A stretch of DNA of 64,000 nucleotides from Paracidovorax citrulli (GCF_900100305.1 NZ_FNEY01000008.1:87891-151890), one strand, 5' to 3'. Positions 34,561-46,894 are shown, numbered from the stretch's first letter. Translations and numbers: made by a program. The notes: generated by a model not told the origin, from the sequence alone.

Positions 34561-35193
34561 TCAGCGGGCGAGGGAATGCGGATGGGCGTGGCCATGGTCC
34601 TGGCCGTGATCGTGGTGGTGGCCGCAGTCGTGGTCGTGGCTGTGCTCGTGGTCGCAAGCTTCGGTGCCATGCGCGTGAGCATGGGCGTGGTCATGCCCGT
34701 GATCGTGATGCGGATGGTCATGGCCGTGCCCGTGCCCTCCCGCCGCATACGCGCCGCCTTCGGGCTCGAAAGGCGCCTGCTGCTCGGTGACGATGAGGTG
34801 CATGGCGCGCAGCATGTCGGCGAGCACGTGGTCGGGTTCGATCTGCAGGTGGTCCGGGCGCAGTTCGATCGGCACGTGGCGGTTGCCGAGGTGGTAGGCG
34901 GCGCGGGTGAGGTCGAAGGGGCTGCCGTGCTGCGTGCAGTGGGTGATGCGCAGCACGGCCTGGGGCGCGGCGACCACGCGGACCATGCTGCCGTCCTCGG
35001 CCACCAGCACGTCGCCGCCGCGCACGACGGTGCCGCGGGGCAGGAAGACGCCCAGTTCGCGCCCGGTGGAGTCGGTGGCGGCGAAGCGGCTTTTCTGGCG
35101 CACGTCCCAGTCGAGTTCGACGGTGGCGGCGCGCTTGAGCAGGACGGGGGCGAGGCCGTGGCCCTGGGGAAGGAGTTTGTTGGCGGTCAGCAT
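34561..35193 (-). CDS. ureE: Urease accessory nickel chaperone UreE
   Basis: 210 residues. N-terminal peptide-binding domain ([35 protein letters not shown]) and a metal-binding domain with [27 protein letters not shown]. The C-terminal tail of about 65 residues is extremely His-rich, alternating His with Asp and Gly, fitting nickel storage and delivery. Follows the acetyltransferase gene by 97 bases. Confidence 0.96.
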   Translation of the reverse strand: MLTANKLLPQGHGLAPVLLKRAATVELDWDVRQKSRFAATDSTGRELGVFLPRGTVVRGGDVLVAEDGSMVRVVAAPQAVLRITHCTQHGSPFDLTRAAYHLGNRHVPIELRPDHLQIEPDHVLADMLRAMHLIVTEQQAPFEPEGGAYAAGGHGHGHDHPHHDHGHDHAHAHAHGTEACDHEHSHDHDCGHHHDHGQDHGHAHPHSLAR

Positions 35194-35290
35194 GTCGGTG
35201 TCCTGGGCGGCGAAAACGCCATTCTGCGGCTTGGCGGCCCTGTCCGGGCGCCTGGGGCCGGCCGGCGGGCGCCTGGCGGATGCGTGTGGG

Positions 35291-35797
35291 TCAGAGCGCG
35301 CGCGTCATGAAGTGGCTGGCCGGGTCGGGGCCGTAGCTGCCGAACGGCGCGCAGTCTTCGAAGCCGTGGCGTGCGTAGAGCGCGCGGGCCGGTGCGAAGA
35401 AGGGCTGGCTGCCCGTCTCCAGGCTGATGCGCGCGTGGCCGGCGGCGCGTGCCTCGGCCAGGGCGTGGGCCAGCATGCGGGCGGCGATGCCCTGGCCGCG
35501 CAGGGCGGCGGCCGTGCGCATCGACTTGAGTTCCGCATGGCCGGCGTCCAGCCGCTTGAGTGCCACGGTGCCGGCCAGGCGGTCGCCGTCCGGCGTGTCC
35601 AGCCAGGCGCTCCAGAAGCGGATCTCCGGGCGGCGCAGGCCGTCGAGGTCGAGCGCGTGCACGCTCTCGGGCGGCGAGATGCGGCGCATGTCGGCCAGGT
35701 GCTCCTGCAGGAACACGGCGATGCGCGGATCGCTCAGGTCGTCCAGGCGGATGCGCAGGAGCGGGGCGGTCGTGGAGGCTGGGGTGGGCGCGTTCAT
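35291..35797 (-). CDS. GNAT-family N-acetyltransferase
   Basis: 168 residues from ATG 35795-35797 (MNAPTPAS). GNAT fold signatures: RFWSAWLDTPDGDRLAGTVAL, ELKSMRTAAALRGQGIAARML (acetyl-CoA motif A, Q/R-x-x-G-x-G/A) and ARALYARHGFEDC (motif B). It resembles the YedL/PapX-type acetyltransferases. The gene sits between ureC and ureE with short gaps, an insertion in the urease operon seen in relatives. Substrate unknown. Confidence 0.9.
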   Translation of the reverse strand: MNAPTPASTTAPLLRIRLDDLSDPRIAVFLQEHLADMRRISPPESVHALDLDGLRRPEIRFWSAWLDTPDGDRLAGTVALKRLDAGHAELKSMRTAAALRGQGIAARMLAHALAEARAAGHARISLETGSQPFFAPARALYARHGFEDCAPFGSYGPDPASHFMTRAL

Positions 35798-35805
35798 CGG
35801 CGGGC

Positions 35806-37524
<1,719 letters not shown>

Positions 37525-37579
37525 GGTGTGGTCTTGCCTTTCCGGGGGCGTGGCTTGGGGCGTGAAGAGGCGGGGCGGG

Positions 37580-37930
37580 TCAGGGCTGCTGCGGCAGGCC
37601 GGGGGCGGTCTCCGCAGTGCCTGCGTCCAGCGGCCCCTGGATGTCGCCGCGGAAGCCGTACACCGTGCGGCTGCCGGCGAAGTCCACCAGTTCGACGGTG
37701 CGTTGCTGGCCCGGCTCGAAGCGCACGGCGGTGCCCGAGGTGATGTTCAGCCGCATGCCGCGCGCGGCCGCGCGGTCGAAATCCAGGGCGCCGTTGGTCT
37801 CGGCGAAGTGGTAGTGCGAGCCGACCTGGATCGGCCGGTCGGCGCTGTTGCGCACCACCAGGGTGACGGTGCGCCGGCAGGGGATGAGTGGGTGCTCGCC
37901 GTCATCGACCAGCAGTTCGCCCGGGACCAT
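37580..37930 (-). CDS. ureB: Urease subunit beta
   Basis: 116 residues. [38 protein letters not shown] and [20 protein letters not shown] are all standard UreB motifs. Structural subunit of the urease trimer. 26 bases after ureJ and 55 before ureC. Confidence 0.97.
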   Translation of the reverse strand: MVPGELLVDDGEHPLIPCRRTVTLVVRNSADRPIQVGSHYHFAETNGALDFDRAAARGMRLNITSGTAVRFEPGQQRTVELVDFAGSRTVYGFRGDIQGPLDAGTAETAPGLPQQP

Positions 37931-37956
37931 GGTGCGCTCCTTGCCTCGGTTTGCGG

Positions 37957-38550
37957 TCAGGCCAGGCCGCCCAGCAGGGCGAGGCCGAAGAGGCCGACGG
38001 CGGCGCCGGCCGCGCGCGGCAGCCAGCGGTTGGCGCCGCGCAGGGCCACGCCCAGGCCGATGCCGCCGGCATGCAGGGCCACGGTGGCGGCGAGCATGCC
38101 GGCCAGCGTGGGCAGGGCTGCGCCGCCGCCGGCCAGTTCGTGGCCATGGGCGATGCCGTGGAAGACCGCGAAAACACCGACCAGCGCCGCGGCGGCGGGC
38201 GCGGGCAGGCGGCGCTGCGTGGCCACCAGCAGGCCCAGCACCAGCAGGGAGGCGGCGATCATGGGCTCCACCGCAGGCAGCGACAGGCCCGCCAGCCCCG
38301 CCAGCGCGCCCACGAGCAGCATGCCGGCGAAGCCCAGGGGCGCCGCCAGCAGTTCGCGGCGGCTGCGTGCGGCCAGGGCGCTCCAGAGGCCCACGGCCAC
38401 CATGGCGGCCAGATGGTCCATGCCGGTCAGCGGGTGCAGGAACCCGGCGGCGACGCCGTGGTGGTGGCCGGCATCGGCGCCGGTGTGGGCCAGTGCCGGC
38501 AATGCGGCGGCGGCCAGCAGGGCGGGGAACAGGGAACGGGCGATGCGCAT
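37957..38550 (-). CDS. ureJ: HupE/UreJ-family nickel permease
   Basis: 197 residues with a signal peptide (ALPALAHTG) and six hydrophobic segments. The HupE motif [16 protein letters not shown] is at residues 39-54, and a second His-rich motif [13 protein letters not shown] is present. Members import or handle nickel for urease or hydrogenase. Located between ureA and ureB. Confidence 0.93.
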   Translation of the reverse strand: MRIARSLFPALLAAAALPALAHTGADAGHHHGVAAGFLHPLTGMDHLAAMVAVGLWSALAARSRRELLAAPLGFAGMLLVGALAGLAGLSLPAVEPMIAASLLVLGLLVATQRRLPAPAAAALVGVFAVFHGIAHGHELAGGGAALPTLAGMLAATVALHAGGIGLGVALRGANRWLPRAAGAAVGLFGLALLGGLA

Positions 38551-38590
38551 GGGGATGCTCCGGGAGGGAAAGGGCGCGCGGCGGGCCGCG

Positions 38591-38893
38591 TCAGGCGATG
38601 GGCTGGTGGACGGTGACGAGCTTGGTGCCGTCGGGGAAAGTGGCTTCCACCTGGATGTCGGAAATCATCTCTGGCACGCCGTCCATCACGTCTGCCCGCG
38701 TGAGGACTTCGCGGCCTTCGCTCATGAGCTGGGCCACTGTCTTGCCGTCGCGCGCGCCTTCGAGCACGGCCGCGGATATGAGCGCCACCGCTTCGGGGTA
38801 GTTGAGCTTGAGGCCGCGCGCCTTGCGGCGTTCGGCCAGCAGCGCGGCGGTGAAGAGAAGGAGCTTGTCTTTTTCCCGGGGGGTCAGTTCCAT
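38591..38893 (-). CDS. ureA: Urease subunit gamma
   Basis: 100 residues from ATG 38891-38893 ([20 protein letters not shown]), exactly the family length; the longer frame upstream is spurious. Contains [21 protein letters not shown] and [18 protein letters not shown]. First urease gene in the window. ureD, which normally precedes it, is absent; instead a divergent permease-kinase gene starts 106 bases away. Confidence 0.97.
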   Translation of the reverse strand: MELTPREKDKLLLFTAALLAERRKARGLKLNYPEAVALISAAVLEGARDGKTVAQLMSEGREVLTRADVMDGVPEMISDIQVEATFPDGTKLVTVHQPIA

Positions 38894-38999
38894 GGGGTGG
38901 TCCGTCGGTCGCCTCAACTGGGCGGCATCGTAAAGCAGGAACCCTGCCAGTGGGTCGCTGCCGCGTCGGCGATGGCATGAATGCTGCACCTGCCGGGGA

Positions 39000-41900
39000 G
39001 TGAATCCCGCCCCTGTTCCTGCTGCCGATACCCCGCGAGCGGCTGCCGCGCCGCCCGATGGCGAAGCGCCGCAGCGCATCGTCAAGGTGCGCCGCGACTA
39101 CAACAGCTGGGTGGGCAGCGAGACGCTGGAGGACTATGCGCTGCGCTTCACGCCGCAGCGCTTCCGCAAGTGGTCCGCCTGGCGCGTGGCCAACACGGCT
39201 TTCGGCGCCGCCTCGTTCCTGGTCCTGGAGGCAGTGGGTGCCACGCTGCTGGTGCAATACGGTTTCGCCAACGCCTTCTGGGCCATCCTGGCGACGGGGC
39301 TCATCATCTTCCTGGCCGGCATGCCGATCAGCGCCTATGCCGCGCGCTACGGGGTGGACATGGACCTGCTCACGCGCGGGGCGGGCTTCGGCTACATCGG
39401 CTCGACCATCACCTCGCTGATCTACGCGAGCTTCACCTTCGTCTTCTTCGCGCTGGAGGCCGCCGTGATGGCCTATGCGCTGGAGCTGGCGCTGGACATC
39501 CCTCCCGCCTGGGGCTACGTGCTCTGCGCGCTGGCGGTGATTCCGCTCGTGACGCACGGGGTGTCGGCCATCAGCCGGCTGCAGGTGTGGACGCAGCCGG
39601 TCTGGCTGGTGATGCTGCTGGTGCCGTTCGGCTATGTGCTGGCGCGCGATCCTGGTGCATTCGCGGGTGTCCTGCACTATTCCGGGGATCGCGGCGGCTC
39701 GGCGGCGTTCGATCTGCACCTTTTCGGCGCGGCGCTCACGGTGGGCATCGCCCTCATCACCCAGATGGGGGAGCAGGCCGACTACCTGCGCTTCATGCCG
39801 GCGCGCACGCCCGTGAACCGCTGGCGCTGGTGGGCCGGGGTGCTGGCCGGCGGGCCGGGCTGGGTGGTGCTGGGCGTGTTCAAGATGCTGGGTGGCGCGC
39901 TGCTGGCCTACCTGGCGATCACCCTGAGCGTGCCGCCCGAGCGGGCGGTGGACCCGAACCAGATGTACCTGGCCGCCTACGGCTACGTGTTCGCGGACTA
40001 CCGCTGGGCGGTGGCGGCCACGGCGCTGTTCGTGGTGGTGTCGCAGATCAAGATCAACGTGACCAATGCCTACGCGGGCTCGCTCGCGTGGAGCAACTTC
40101 TTCTCGCGCCTCACGCACAGCCACCCGGGGCGCGTGGTGTGGGTGGTGTTCAACACGCTCATCGCCTTCATGCTGATGGAGATGAACGTGTTCACCGCGC
40201 TGGGGCAGGTGCTGGGGCTGTATTCCAACATCGCCATCGCCTGGATGATGGCCGTGGTGGCCGACCTGGTGGTGAACAAGCCGCTGGGGCTGTCGCCGCC
40301 GGGCATCGAGTTCAAGCGCGCGCACCTGTACGACGTCAACCCGGTGGGCGTGGGCGCGATGGCGCTGGCCTCGCTGCTTTCGGTGGTGGCGCACCTGGGG
40401 CTGTTCGGGCCGACGGCGCAGGCGTTCTCGGCGGTGATCGCGATGGTGACGGCTTTCGTCGCCGCTCCGGCGATCGCGTGGGCGACCGGCGGGCGCCACT
40501 ACCTGGCGCGGACCGGGCCGGCCGCGGTACCCGCGCCTGCTCCCGCAAAGTGCGGGCAGGGCGGCTGCTCAGGGTGCGGCCGTGGTGCGGCTGCCACGGC
40601 GGCAGCGTCCGCGGCGCCCGCGATGCTGCGCTGCGTGGTGTGCGAGCGCGAGTACGAAGCGCCGGACATGGCCCATTGCCCCGCCTACCGCGGCCACATC
40701 TGCTCGCTGTGCTGCACGCTCGATGCGCGCTGCGGCGACATGTGCAAGCCCCATGCGCACCTGGCCGTGCAGTGGGCGGCGGCGCTGCGCTGGCTGCTGC
40801 CGCGGCGTGCCTGGCGGGTGCTGGATTCCGGGCTGGGGCACTTCCTGCTGCTGATGCTGGTGATCGCGCCGCTGCTGGCGGCGGTGTTCGGGCTCTTCAA
40901 CCACCAGGAACTCCAGTCGCTGGGCGCGGCCGGTGCGCCGGTGGCCGCGCTGCGGTCGGGGCTGCTCAAGGCCTACCTGGCGCTGCTGGTCATCTCGGGC
41001 ATCGTGGCCTGGTGGCTGGTGCTCGCCCACAAGAGCCGCAAGGTGGCGCAGGAGGAGTCGAACCGCCAGACCCACCTGCTGCAGCGCGAGATCGCCCTGC
41101 ACCGGCAGACCGACCAGGCCCTGCAGGAGGCCCGGCGGACCGCCGAGCAGGCGCGCGGCGTGGCCGAGGAGGCGCGCGAGGAGGCCGAGCACGCCCGGCG
41201 CCTCGCCGACCAGGCCAACCAGGCCAAGAGCCGCTACATCAGCGCCATCAGCCATGAGCTGCGCACGCCGCTCAACAGCATCCTGGGCTACGCGCAGCTG
41301 ATGGGCGAGGACGCCTCCGTGCCGCCGCACCGCCGGCAGGCCGTGGGCGTGATCCGGCGCGGCGGCGAGCACCTGCTCACGCTGATCGAGGGCACGCTGG
41401 ACATCGCCCGCATCGAGAGCGGCAAGCTCACGCTGCAGGTGCGGCCGATGCGCTTCGCCGACTGCGTGCACGAGATGGTCGAGATGTTCGAGCCCCAGGC
41501 CCGCGCCAAGGGGCTGGCGTTCCGGTTCGATCCGCAGGGCATGCTGCCCGAGGTGGTGCGCGGCGACGACAAGCGCGTGCGGCAGATCCTCATCAACCTG
41601 ATCGGCAACGCCATCAAGTTCACCGCCGCGGGGCATGTGCGCCTGGGCGTGCGGCATGCGCGCGAACTGGCCCTGATCGAGATCGAGGACAGCGGCCCGG
41701 GCCTGACCGAGGCCGAGCGCGCGAGCATTTTCGAGCCCTTCGAGCGCGGCGCGGCCAGCAGCCACGGCGCGGCGCCCGGCGCGGGCCTGGGGCTGACCAT
41801 CGCCAAGATGCTGACCGAGCTGATGGGCGGCGAGATGACGGTGACCAGCACCCCCGGTGCCGGCGCGCTGTTCCGCGTCCGGCTCTTCCTGCCCGAAGTG

Positions 41901-42593
41901 CATCCCGGCGCCCTGGGCGCGGCCGACCTGCGCGCCGCCGGCCCGCGGTCCGCGCGGCGCGGCTATGCCGGCCCGCGCCGCCGCCTGATGGTGGTGGACA
42001 ACGAAGAGCCCGACCGCGAACTGCTGGTGCAACTGCTGGCACCGCTGGGCTTCGAGCTGCGCACCGCCGCCAGCGGGCACGACGCGCTGGACCTGCTGGC
42101 CGCCGGCTACCGGCCCGACGTGGTCTTCATGGACCTGGCCATGCCCGGCATCGACGGCTGGGAGACCATCCGTCGCCTGCGTGCGGCCGGCCATGCGCGG
42201 GCCCACGTGGCCGTGGTCTCGGCCAACGCCTTCGACAAGGGGCTGGAGAACGACGTGGGCATCAGGCCCGAGGATTTCATCGTCAAGCCGGTGCGCCACA
42301 CCGAGCTGCTGGACTGGCTGGAGCGCCGGCTGGCCCTGCAGTGGCTCGAAGACGAGCCGCCTCCGTCCACCGTTGCCGCGCCGCCGCCGCCAGCCGACGC
42401 CGCCATGCCCGATGCCGCGCGGCTCGCAACGCTGGCCGAGGCCGTGGAACTGGGCTATTACCGGGGCGTGATGGCCCAGCTGGCGGAGATCGAGGCCGCG
42501 CAGCCCGAATGCGCCGGCTGGGTGGCCCGGGCGCGCGCTCTGGCGCGGCAGTTCCAGTTCGAGGCGCTGGCCCGCCTCATGACCTCTTCCTGA
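39000..42593 (+). CDS. NCS1 permease - Cys-rich - histidine kinase - receiver fusion
   Basis: 1197 residues from GTG 39000. Residues about 25-500 are an NCS1 (purine/cytosine/hydantoin) permease with some 12 helices ([35 protein letters not shown]). A Cys-rich segment follows at about 517-585 ([39 protein letters not shown]), a likely metal or Fe-S site. Next come two more helices and a long coiled coil, kinase core with H-box [14 protein letters not shown] near 751 and G-box [11 protein letters not shown], and a receiver with phospho-Asp near 1045 ([13 protein letters not shown]). This is a transporter used as sensor, comparable in plan to CbrA (SLC5 plus kinase). Divergent from urease; response regulator gene 5 bases downstream. 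Confidence 0.93.
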   Translation: MNPAPVPAADTPRAAAAPPDGEAPQRIVKVRRDYNSWVGSETLEDYALRFTPQRFRKWSAWRVANTAFGAASFLVLEAVGATLLVQYGFANAFWAILATGLIIFLAGMPISAYAARYGVDMDLLTRGAGFGYIGSTITSLIYASFTFVFFALEAAVMAYALELALDIPPAWGYVLCALAVIPLVTHGVSAISRLQVWTQPVWLVMLLVPFGYVLARDPGAFAGVLHYSGDRGGSAAFDLHLFGAALTVGIALITQMGEQADYLRFMPARTPVNRWRWWAGVLAGGPGWVVLGVFKMLGGALLAYLAITLSVPPERAVDPNQMYLAAYGYVFADYRWAVAATALFVVVSQIKINVTNAYAGSLAWSNFFSRLTHSHPGRVVWVVFNTLIAFMLMEMNVFTALGQVLGLYSNIAIAWMMAVVADLVVNKPLGLSPPGIEFKRAHLYDVNPVGVGAMALASLLSVVAHLGLFGPTAQAFSAVIAMVTAFVAAPAIAWATGGRHYLARTGPAAVPAPAPAKCGQGGCSGCGRGAAATAAASAAPAMLRCVVCEREYEAPDMAHCPAYRGHICSLCCTLDARCGDMCKPHAHLAVQWAAALRWLLPRRAWRVLDSGLGHFLLLMLVIAPLLAAVFGLFNHQELQSLGAAGAPVAALRSGLLKAYLALLVISGIVAWWLVLAHKSRKVAQEESNRQTHLLQREIALHRQTDQALQEARRTAEQARGVAEEAREEAEHARRLADQANQAKSRYISAISHELRTPLNSILGYAQLMGEDASVPPHRRQAVGVIRRGGEHLLTLIEGTLDIARIESGKLTLQVRPMRFADCVHEMVEMFEPQARAKGLAFRFDPQGMLPEVVRGDDKRVRQILINLIGNAIKFTAAGHVRLGVRHARELALIEIEDSGPGLTEAERASIFEPFERGAASSHGAAPGAGLGLTIAKMLTELMGGEMTVTSTPGAGALFRVRLFLPEVHPGALGAADLRAAGPRSARRGYAGPRRRLMVVDNEEPDRELLVQLLAPLGFELRTAASGHDALDLLAAGYRPDVVFMDLAMPGIDGWETIRRLRAAGHARAHVAVVSANAFDKGLENDVGIRPEDFIVKPVRHTELLDWLERRLALQWLEDEPPPSTVAAPPPPADAAMPDAARLATLAEAVELGYYRGVMAQLAEIEAAQPECAGWVARARALARQFQFEALARLMTSS

Positions 42594-42598
42594 TCCCG

Positions 42599-43660
42599 AT
42601 GACCGACGTGCCTTCGCCTTCCGCCCCTCATGCCGAGTCCGCCGGCCGCGCAGCCCCGCTGATGGACAGCGACAGCGCCGGCCTGGTGCTGATCGTGGAC
42701 GACGTGCCCGACAACCTCGCCGTGCTGCACGATGCGCTCGACGAGTCGGGCTACACGGTGCTGGTCGCCACCGGCGGAGAGACCGCGCTGGCCCGCGCCG
42801 CCCAGGCCATGCCCGACGTGGTGCTGCTCGACGCCATGATGCCCGGCATGGACGGCTTCGAGGTCGCGCGCCGCCTGAAGGCCCGGCCGGCCACCGCGCA
42901 CATCCCCATCATCTTCATGACCGGCCTCACCGAGACCGAGCACCTGGAGGCGGCCCTGGCCGCGGGCGGCGTGGACTACGTGACCAAGCCCATCAAGCCG
43001 CGCGAGGTGCTGGCACGCATGAACGTGCACCTGCAGGGCGCGCGCCGGGCCCGGCAGGACATGCGCCACGCGGGCCAGGCGCGCAATGCGCTGGATGCCT
43101 TCGGCTATGCCAGCATCACCGTGCGCGCGAGCGACGGGCGGCTGATGTGGCAGACCGCGCTGGCGCGCACGCTGCTGCGCGAATACTTCCCGGCCGAGGG
43201 CGACGGGCCGCGCGATCCGGCGGCCACGCCCCAGCCCGTGGCCGAATGGCTGCGCGCGCTGCTGCCGCAGATACCGGTCTTCGCCGCGCAGCGGACCGAA
43301 CCGCCGCGCCTGGTGGTGGAGCGTGGCGCGCGGCGCCTGTCGTTCAGCCTGCACCAGCAGACCGGCGACGGCGAGGGCGGCGGCGACTGGCTGGTCGTGA
43401 TGCGCGAGGTGTCCGACGCGGCGGTGATCGAGGCACTGGCCCTGGGTTTTCGGCTCACGGCGCGCGAGGCCGAAGTGCTCTACTGGCTGCTCAAGGGCAA
43501 GACCAACCGCGACATCGGCGACATCCTGGGGTCGAGCCCCGCCACGGTGAAGAAGCACCTGGAGCGCGTCTATGTGAAGCTGGGCGCGGAAACCCGCACT
43601 GCCGCCGCGGGCATCGCCATGGCGCGCATCCGGCAGACACACCCGCAATTCGAAGGGTAG
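42599..43660 (+). CDS. LuxR-type response regulator
   Basis: 353 residues from ATG 42599, 5 bases after the permease-kinase stop, so it is its cognate partner. N-terminal receiver: LIVDDVPDNLAVLHDAL, phospho-Asp in VVLLDAMMPGMDGFEV, VDYVTKPIKPREV. A middle segment of about 130 residues resembles no family I know. C-terminal LuxR helix-turn-helix: LTAREAEVLYWLLKGKTNRD, IGDILGSSPATVKKHLERVY. Likely controls nitrogen or nucleobase genes, perhaps the divergent urease operon; this is inference from position. Confidence 0.93.
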   Translation: MTDVPSPSAPHAESAGRAAPLMDSDSAGLVLIVDDVPDNLAVLHDALDESGYTVLVATGGETALARAAQAMPDVVLLDAMMPGMDGFEVARRLKARPATAHIPIIFMTGLTETEHLEAALAAGGVDYVTKPIKPREVLARMNVHLQGARRARQDMRHAGQARNALDAFGYASITVRASDGRLMWQTALARTLLREYFPAEGDGPRDPAATPQPVAEWLRALLPQIPVFAAQRTEPPRLVVERGARRLSFSLHQQTGDGEGGGDWLVVMREVSDAAVIEALALGFRLTAREAEVLYWLLKGKTNRDIGDILGSSPATVKKHLERVYVKLGAETRTAAAGIAMARIRQTHPQFEG

Positions 43661-43739
43661 TCCGGGCAGCGGAACGCAGCTTCGGCGCCCTTCTGGGACA
43701 ATCCGCGACCGCCCGACCGCTGGTTTTCCGCTTTTTTCG

Positions 43740-46358
43740 ATGAACGATCCTGCCCCTTCGCGCCGGGCTTTCCCGCACCGCGGCCATTCGCTGCTGCGGC
43801 GCCTGCTGCCCGCCATCGGGGCGCTGCTGGTGCTGATCGGGCTGGGGGCCTACCTGCTGGTCACCAATGCGCTCAGCCAGGATGCCGACGTGCAGGCGCG
43901 CTCGCGGACTTTCATCGCCCGCAGCCTGGAGCAGCAGCGCAACGAGACGGGCCGCAACATCATCAACTACAGCAAGTGGGGCGAGGCCTACCGCCACCTG
44001 CACCTGACCGTGGACAAGGTCTGGGCGGACGAGCACCGCAACGTGGGCGACATCCCCTTCGATCTCTACGGCTACAACGGCGTGTGGGTCGTCGATGGCG
44101 CCGGCCGCACGGTGTACGGCGTCATCGACGGCAAACCCACGTCGCGGCAGATCACCGGCTGGCTGCAGGGCGACGTGGCCGGCCTGCTGGCGGCGGCGCG
44201 GGAAAGCGACGTGCAGGACGGCAGCGTCGTGCGCGCGCTGGAGGTGGGCGGGCTGCCGGCGATCGCCGCGGCGGCCACCATCACGCCGGGCTGGGATTCC
44301 TCGATCCCCGTCATGCCGGGCACGCCGTCGGTGATGATGTTCGTCACCGTCCTGGACCCGGCGTGGCTCGCGCGGCTGAGCGAGCAATACGGCGTGCCCG
44401 CGCTCATGGCCTCGCACGGGCCGCTGCCGGGCCACGAATCGATGCCGCTGCTCGATTCGCCATCCATCCACCTGAACTGGCACCCGCCCCAGCCGGGCCG
44501 CGACCTGCTGCGCCAGACCCTGCCGCTGTTCGCGGGCGGCGTGCTGCTGATGCTGGGCGTGCTGGTGCTGCTGCTGCGCAACGCGCTCGCGTCGGCCCGG
44601 CAGATCGACGCGCAACTGCAGGCCCTGCGGGCCAGCCAGGCCGAACTCCAGGGCAGCGAGCGGCGCTTCCGCGACATGGCGGAGACCTCCTCGGACTGGC
44701 TGTGGGAGACGGATGCGCAGGGCCGGCTGACCTATCTCTCCGACCGCTTCTCGCAGGTCGCCGGGCACCGCCGCGGCGACTGGCTGGGGCGGCCGCTGGC
44801 CGACCTGTTGCGGCCCGAGGGGGGGCAGCCGCTGCAGCCCTGGCTGGAGCGCGCGGACGGACGGGGCCCTGCCGAAGCCGACGGCGCCGCACGCGACACC
44901 CTGCTGTGCCGCATCGACGACAGTTCCGGCCTGCAGCGCATCTGCCGCGTCACGGCGCGGGCGATCGGGGAGGGGCAGGGCTTCCGCGGCACCGCCACCG
45001 ACCTGACCGACGAATGGCAGGCACAGGCCCGGGTGCGGCACCTCTCGCTGCACGATACGCTCACCGGCCTGCCCAACCGGCGGCGGCTGCACCAGTTCCT
45101 GGCCACGCTCCTGGAGTCGGACGGTCCGGCGCAGCCGCTGGCGCTGCTGTGCCTGGACCTCGACCGCTTCAAGCCCGTCAACGATGCGCTCGGCCACGCC
45201 CTGGGGGACCGGGTGCTGCAGGAGGTGGCCCGGCGCCTGCAGGCGCTGCTGGGCCCGCAGGATATCGCCGCTCGGCTGGGCGGGGACGAGTTCGTGCTGG
45301 TGCTGGCCGGCGCGCAGGACCCCGATGCCATCGGCCGCCGCTGCGCCGCCGTGGTGGCCGCGCTGTGCGAGCCTTTCGCCTTCGACGGCCAGATCGTCTG
45401 CATCGGCACCAGCATCGGCGTGGTGCAGGCGCCGCTGCATGCGCGCACTGCGCAGGAGCTGCTGCGCAAGGGCGACATCGCGCTCTATGACGCCAAGGCG
45501 GCCGGCCGCAACACCTGGCGCTGCTACACCGACGCCCTGGACGCGCAGGCCGCCGCGCGCCTGCGGATGGAGCAGGACCTGCGCGTGGCGCTGCGCACCG
45601 GGCAGATGCGCCTGCATTACCAGCCCTGCTATGCGGTGGACGGCGGAGCGCTGCGCAGCCTGGAGGCGCTGGTAAGGTGGCAGCATCCCGTGCGCGGAAT
45701 GCTGCAGCCCGAGGAGTTCCTGCCCCTGGCGCGGGAAACCGGGCTGATCCGTCCGCTGGGCGCGTGGGTGCTCCGCACGGCGTGCCTCGATGCCGCGGGC
45801 TGGCCCCGCGGCGTGCGGGTGTCGGTCAATCTCTCGGCCGGCCAGTTCGGCAGTGCCGGCCCGCAGGCGGCCGACCTGCCGTCCGTGGTGGCCGCGGCCC
45901 TGCGGGACAGCGGCCTGCCGGCCCGCAGGCTGGAGCTGGAGATCAACGAAGGCATCCTGCTCACCCATGGCGACGAGGCCCTGCAGGCCCTGGCAGCGCT
46001 CAAGCAGCAGGGGGTGTGGCTGACGCTGGCCGACTTCGCCTCGGGCTATTCGTCGCTGGCCTGCCTGCGCCACCTTCTGCCCGACGGCATCAAGATCGGC
46101 CGTGGCTTCGTCGCGCAGTTGCCCGAGCGCGCGCAGGACCGGGCCATCGTGCAGGCCGTGGGCGCGCTCGCGCATGCGCTGGGCGTCTCGGTGCGGGCGG
46201 AGGGCGTGGAAACCCGCTCGCAGCTCGATTGCCTCATGCGCCAGCCCTGCGACGAAGTGCAGGGCTTCCATTTCAGCGATGCGCTGCCGCCGGAGCAACT
46301 GGACCGGCTGTGGGGCGCCGCTGCGGCTTCCGGGCCCGGCGCTGGCGCAGGCGCCTGA
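43740..46358 (+). CDS. CHASE4-PAS-GGDEF-EAL protein with degenerate EAL
   Basis: 872 residues. An N-terminal membrane helix is followed by a periplasmic CHASE4-like domain (KWGEAYRHLHLT; DLYGYNGVWVVD), a second helix near 260-285, PAS (FRDMAETSSDWLWETD), GGDEF with intact ARLGGDEFVLV, and an EAL domain. In the EAL domain EALVRW, NLSAGQF, LEINEG and AEGVET are kept. The metal-binding DDFGTG motif reads ADFASG, and KIDRSF reads KIGRGF, so phosphodiesterase activity is doubtful. It is expected to make c-di-GMP. Starts 79 bases after the response regulator in the same direction. Confidence 0.93.
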   Translation: MNDPAPSRRAFPHRGHSLLRRLLPAIGALLVLIGLGAYLLVTNALSQDADVQARSRTFIARSLEQQRNETGRNIINYSKWGEAYRHLHLTVDKVWADEHRNVGDIPFDLYGYNGVWVVDGAGRTVYGVIDGKPTSRQITGWLQGDVAGLLAAARESDVQDGSVVRALEVGGLPAIAAAATITPGWDSSIPVMPGTPSVMMFVTVLDPAWLARLSEQYGVPALMASHGPLPGHESMPLLDSPSIHLNWHPPQPGRDLLRQTLPLFAGGVLLMLGVLVLLLRNALASARQIDAQLQALRASQAELQGSERRFRDMAETSSDWLWETDAQGRLTYLSDRFSQVAGHRRGDWLGRPLADLLRPEGGQPLQPWLERADGRGPAEADGAARDTLLCRIDDSSGLQRICRVTARAIGEGQGFRGTATDLTDEWQAQARVRHLSLHDTLTGLPNRRRLHQFLATLLESDGPAQPLALLCLDLDRFKPVNDALGHALGDRVLQEVARRLQALLGPQDIAARLGGDEFVLVLAGAQDPDAIGRRCAAVVAALCEPFAFDGQIVCIGTSIGVVQAPLHARTAQELLRKGDIALYDAKAAGRNTWRCYTDALDAQAAARLRMEQDLRVALRTGQMRLHYQPCYAVDGGALRSLEALVRWQHPVRGMLQPEEFLPLARETGLIRPLGAWVLRTACLDAAGWPRGVRVSVNLSAGQFGSAGPQAADLPSVVAAALRDSGLPARRLELEINEGILLTHGDEALQALAALKQQGVWLTLADFASGYSSLACLRHLLPDGIKIGRGFVAQLPERAQDRAIVQAVGALAHALGVSVRAEGVETRSQLDCLMRQPCDEVQGFHFSDALPPEQLDRLWGAAAASGPGAGAGA

Positions 46359-46380
46359 CCGGCGCCCGGCACGCGGCCCT

Positions 46381-46707
46381 TCAGCGCCCCACGGCCTTTT
46401 CCAGCTCGGCCTTGTTCATCTTCGAGCGGCCGGCGATGTTCTTCTTGCGCGCCTCTTCGTAGAGCTGCTCGCGCGTGCGACCCTGCGAGCCGGTGTGGGA
46501 GCGCTGCCCGCCGCGCACGGGCGCGGGGGTGTCGTGCACGGTCTTCGGGTTGGCCTTCTTCGCCTCGCCGTGCTGGGCGCGCTCCTTGTTGACGGTGCGC
46601 GCCGCGATCTGTTCGGCCGTCTTTTCGCTGCGGCCGCGATCTTCGAGGCTGTCCTTGATGTGTTCGTACTGGCGCTCGCGCTTGTCGCTCCAGGCGGCTC
46701 GGGGCAT
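46381..46707 (-). CDS. Small Rho-N-like protein (often called plasmid stabilization protein)
   Basis: 108 residues from ATG 46705-46707. Highly charged; MPRAAWSDKRERQYEHIKDS, then LEDRGRSEKTAEQIAARTVN, a spacer, and a C-terminal SAP/Rho-N-like helix pair (TREQLYEEARKKNIAGRSKM; NKAELEKAV). Chromosomal homologues are common in Burkholderiales and carry the plasmid-stabilization name without proof. Probably a small nucleic-acid-binding protein. Confidence 0.85.
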   Translation of the reverse strand: MPRAAWSDKRERQYEHIKDSLEDRGRSEKTAEQIAARTVNKERAQHGEAKKANPKTVHDTPAPVRGGQRSHTGSQGRTREQLYEEARKKNIAGRSKMNKAELEKAVGR

Positions 46708-46894
46708 GGCGGACTCCTTGGCGTGGTGGATGAGGGAACAATGGGGAAAGCCCCTTGCGCTATCTGACGGCGTGAGGCGTTCCGTGCGTGTCGGCGCCGC
46801 GGGCATGCGGCCGTAGGACGCCGCACCGCCGTGCCGGGAACGCGGTTTGCCATGCCTGGGGACACGCTCAGGCCGCGCCGCGAGGGGCGCGGTA

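Noticed and set aside
34565..34735. Repetitive gtggtcatg-type sequence on the plus strand
   Set aside because: It encodes the His-rich tail of UreE on the minus strand.
46381..46707. Possible plasmid maintenance or toxin-antitoxin locus suggested by the usual name of this family
   Set aside because: There is no partner gene, and homologues are ordinary chromosomal genes; the name is historical.
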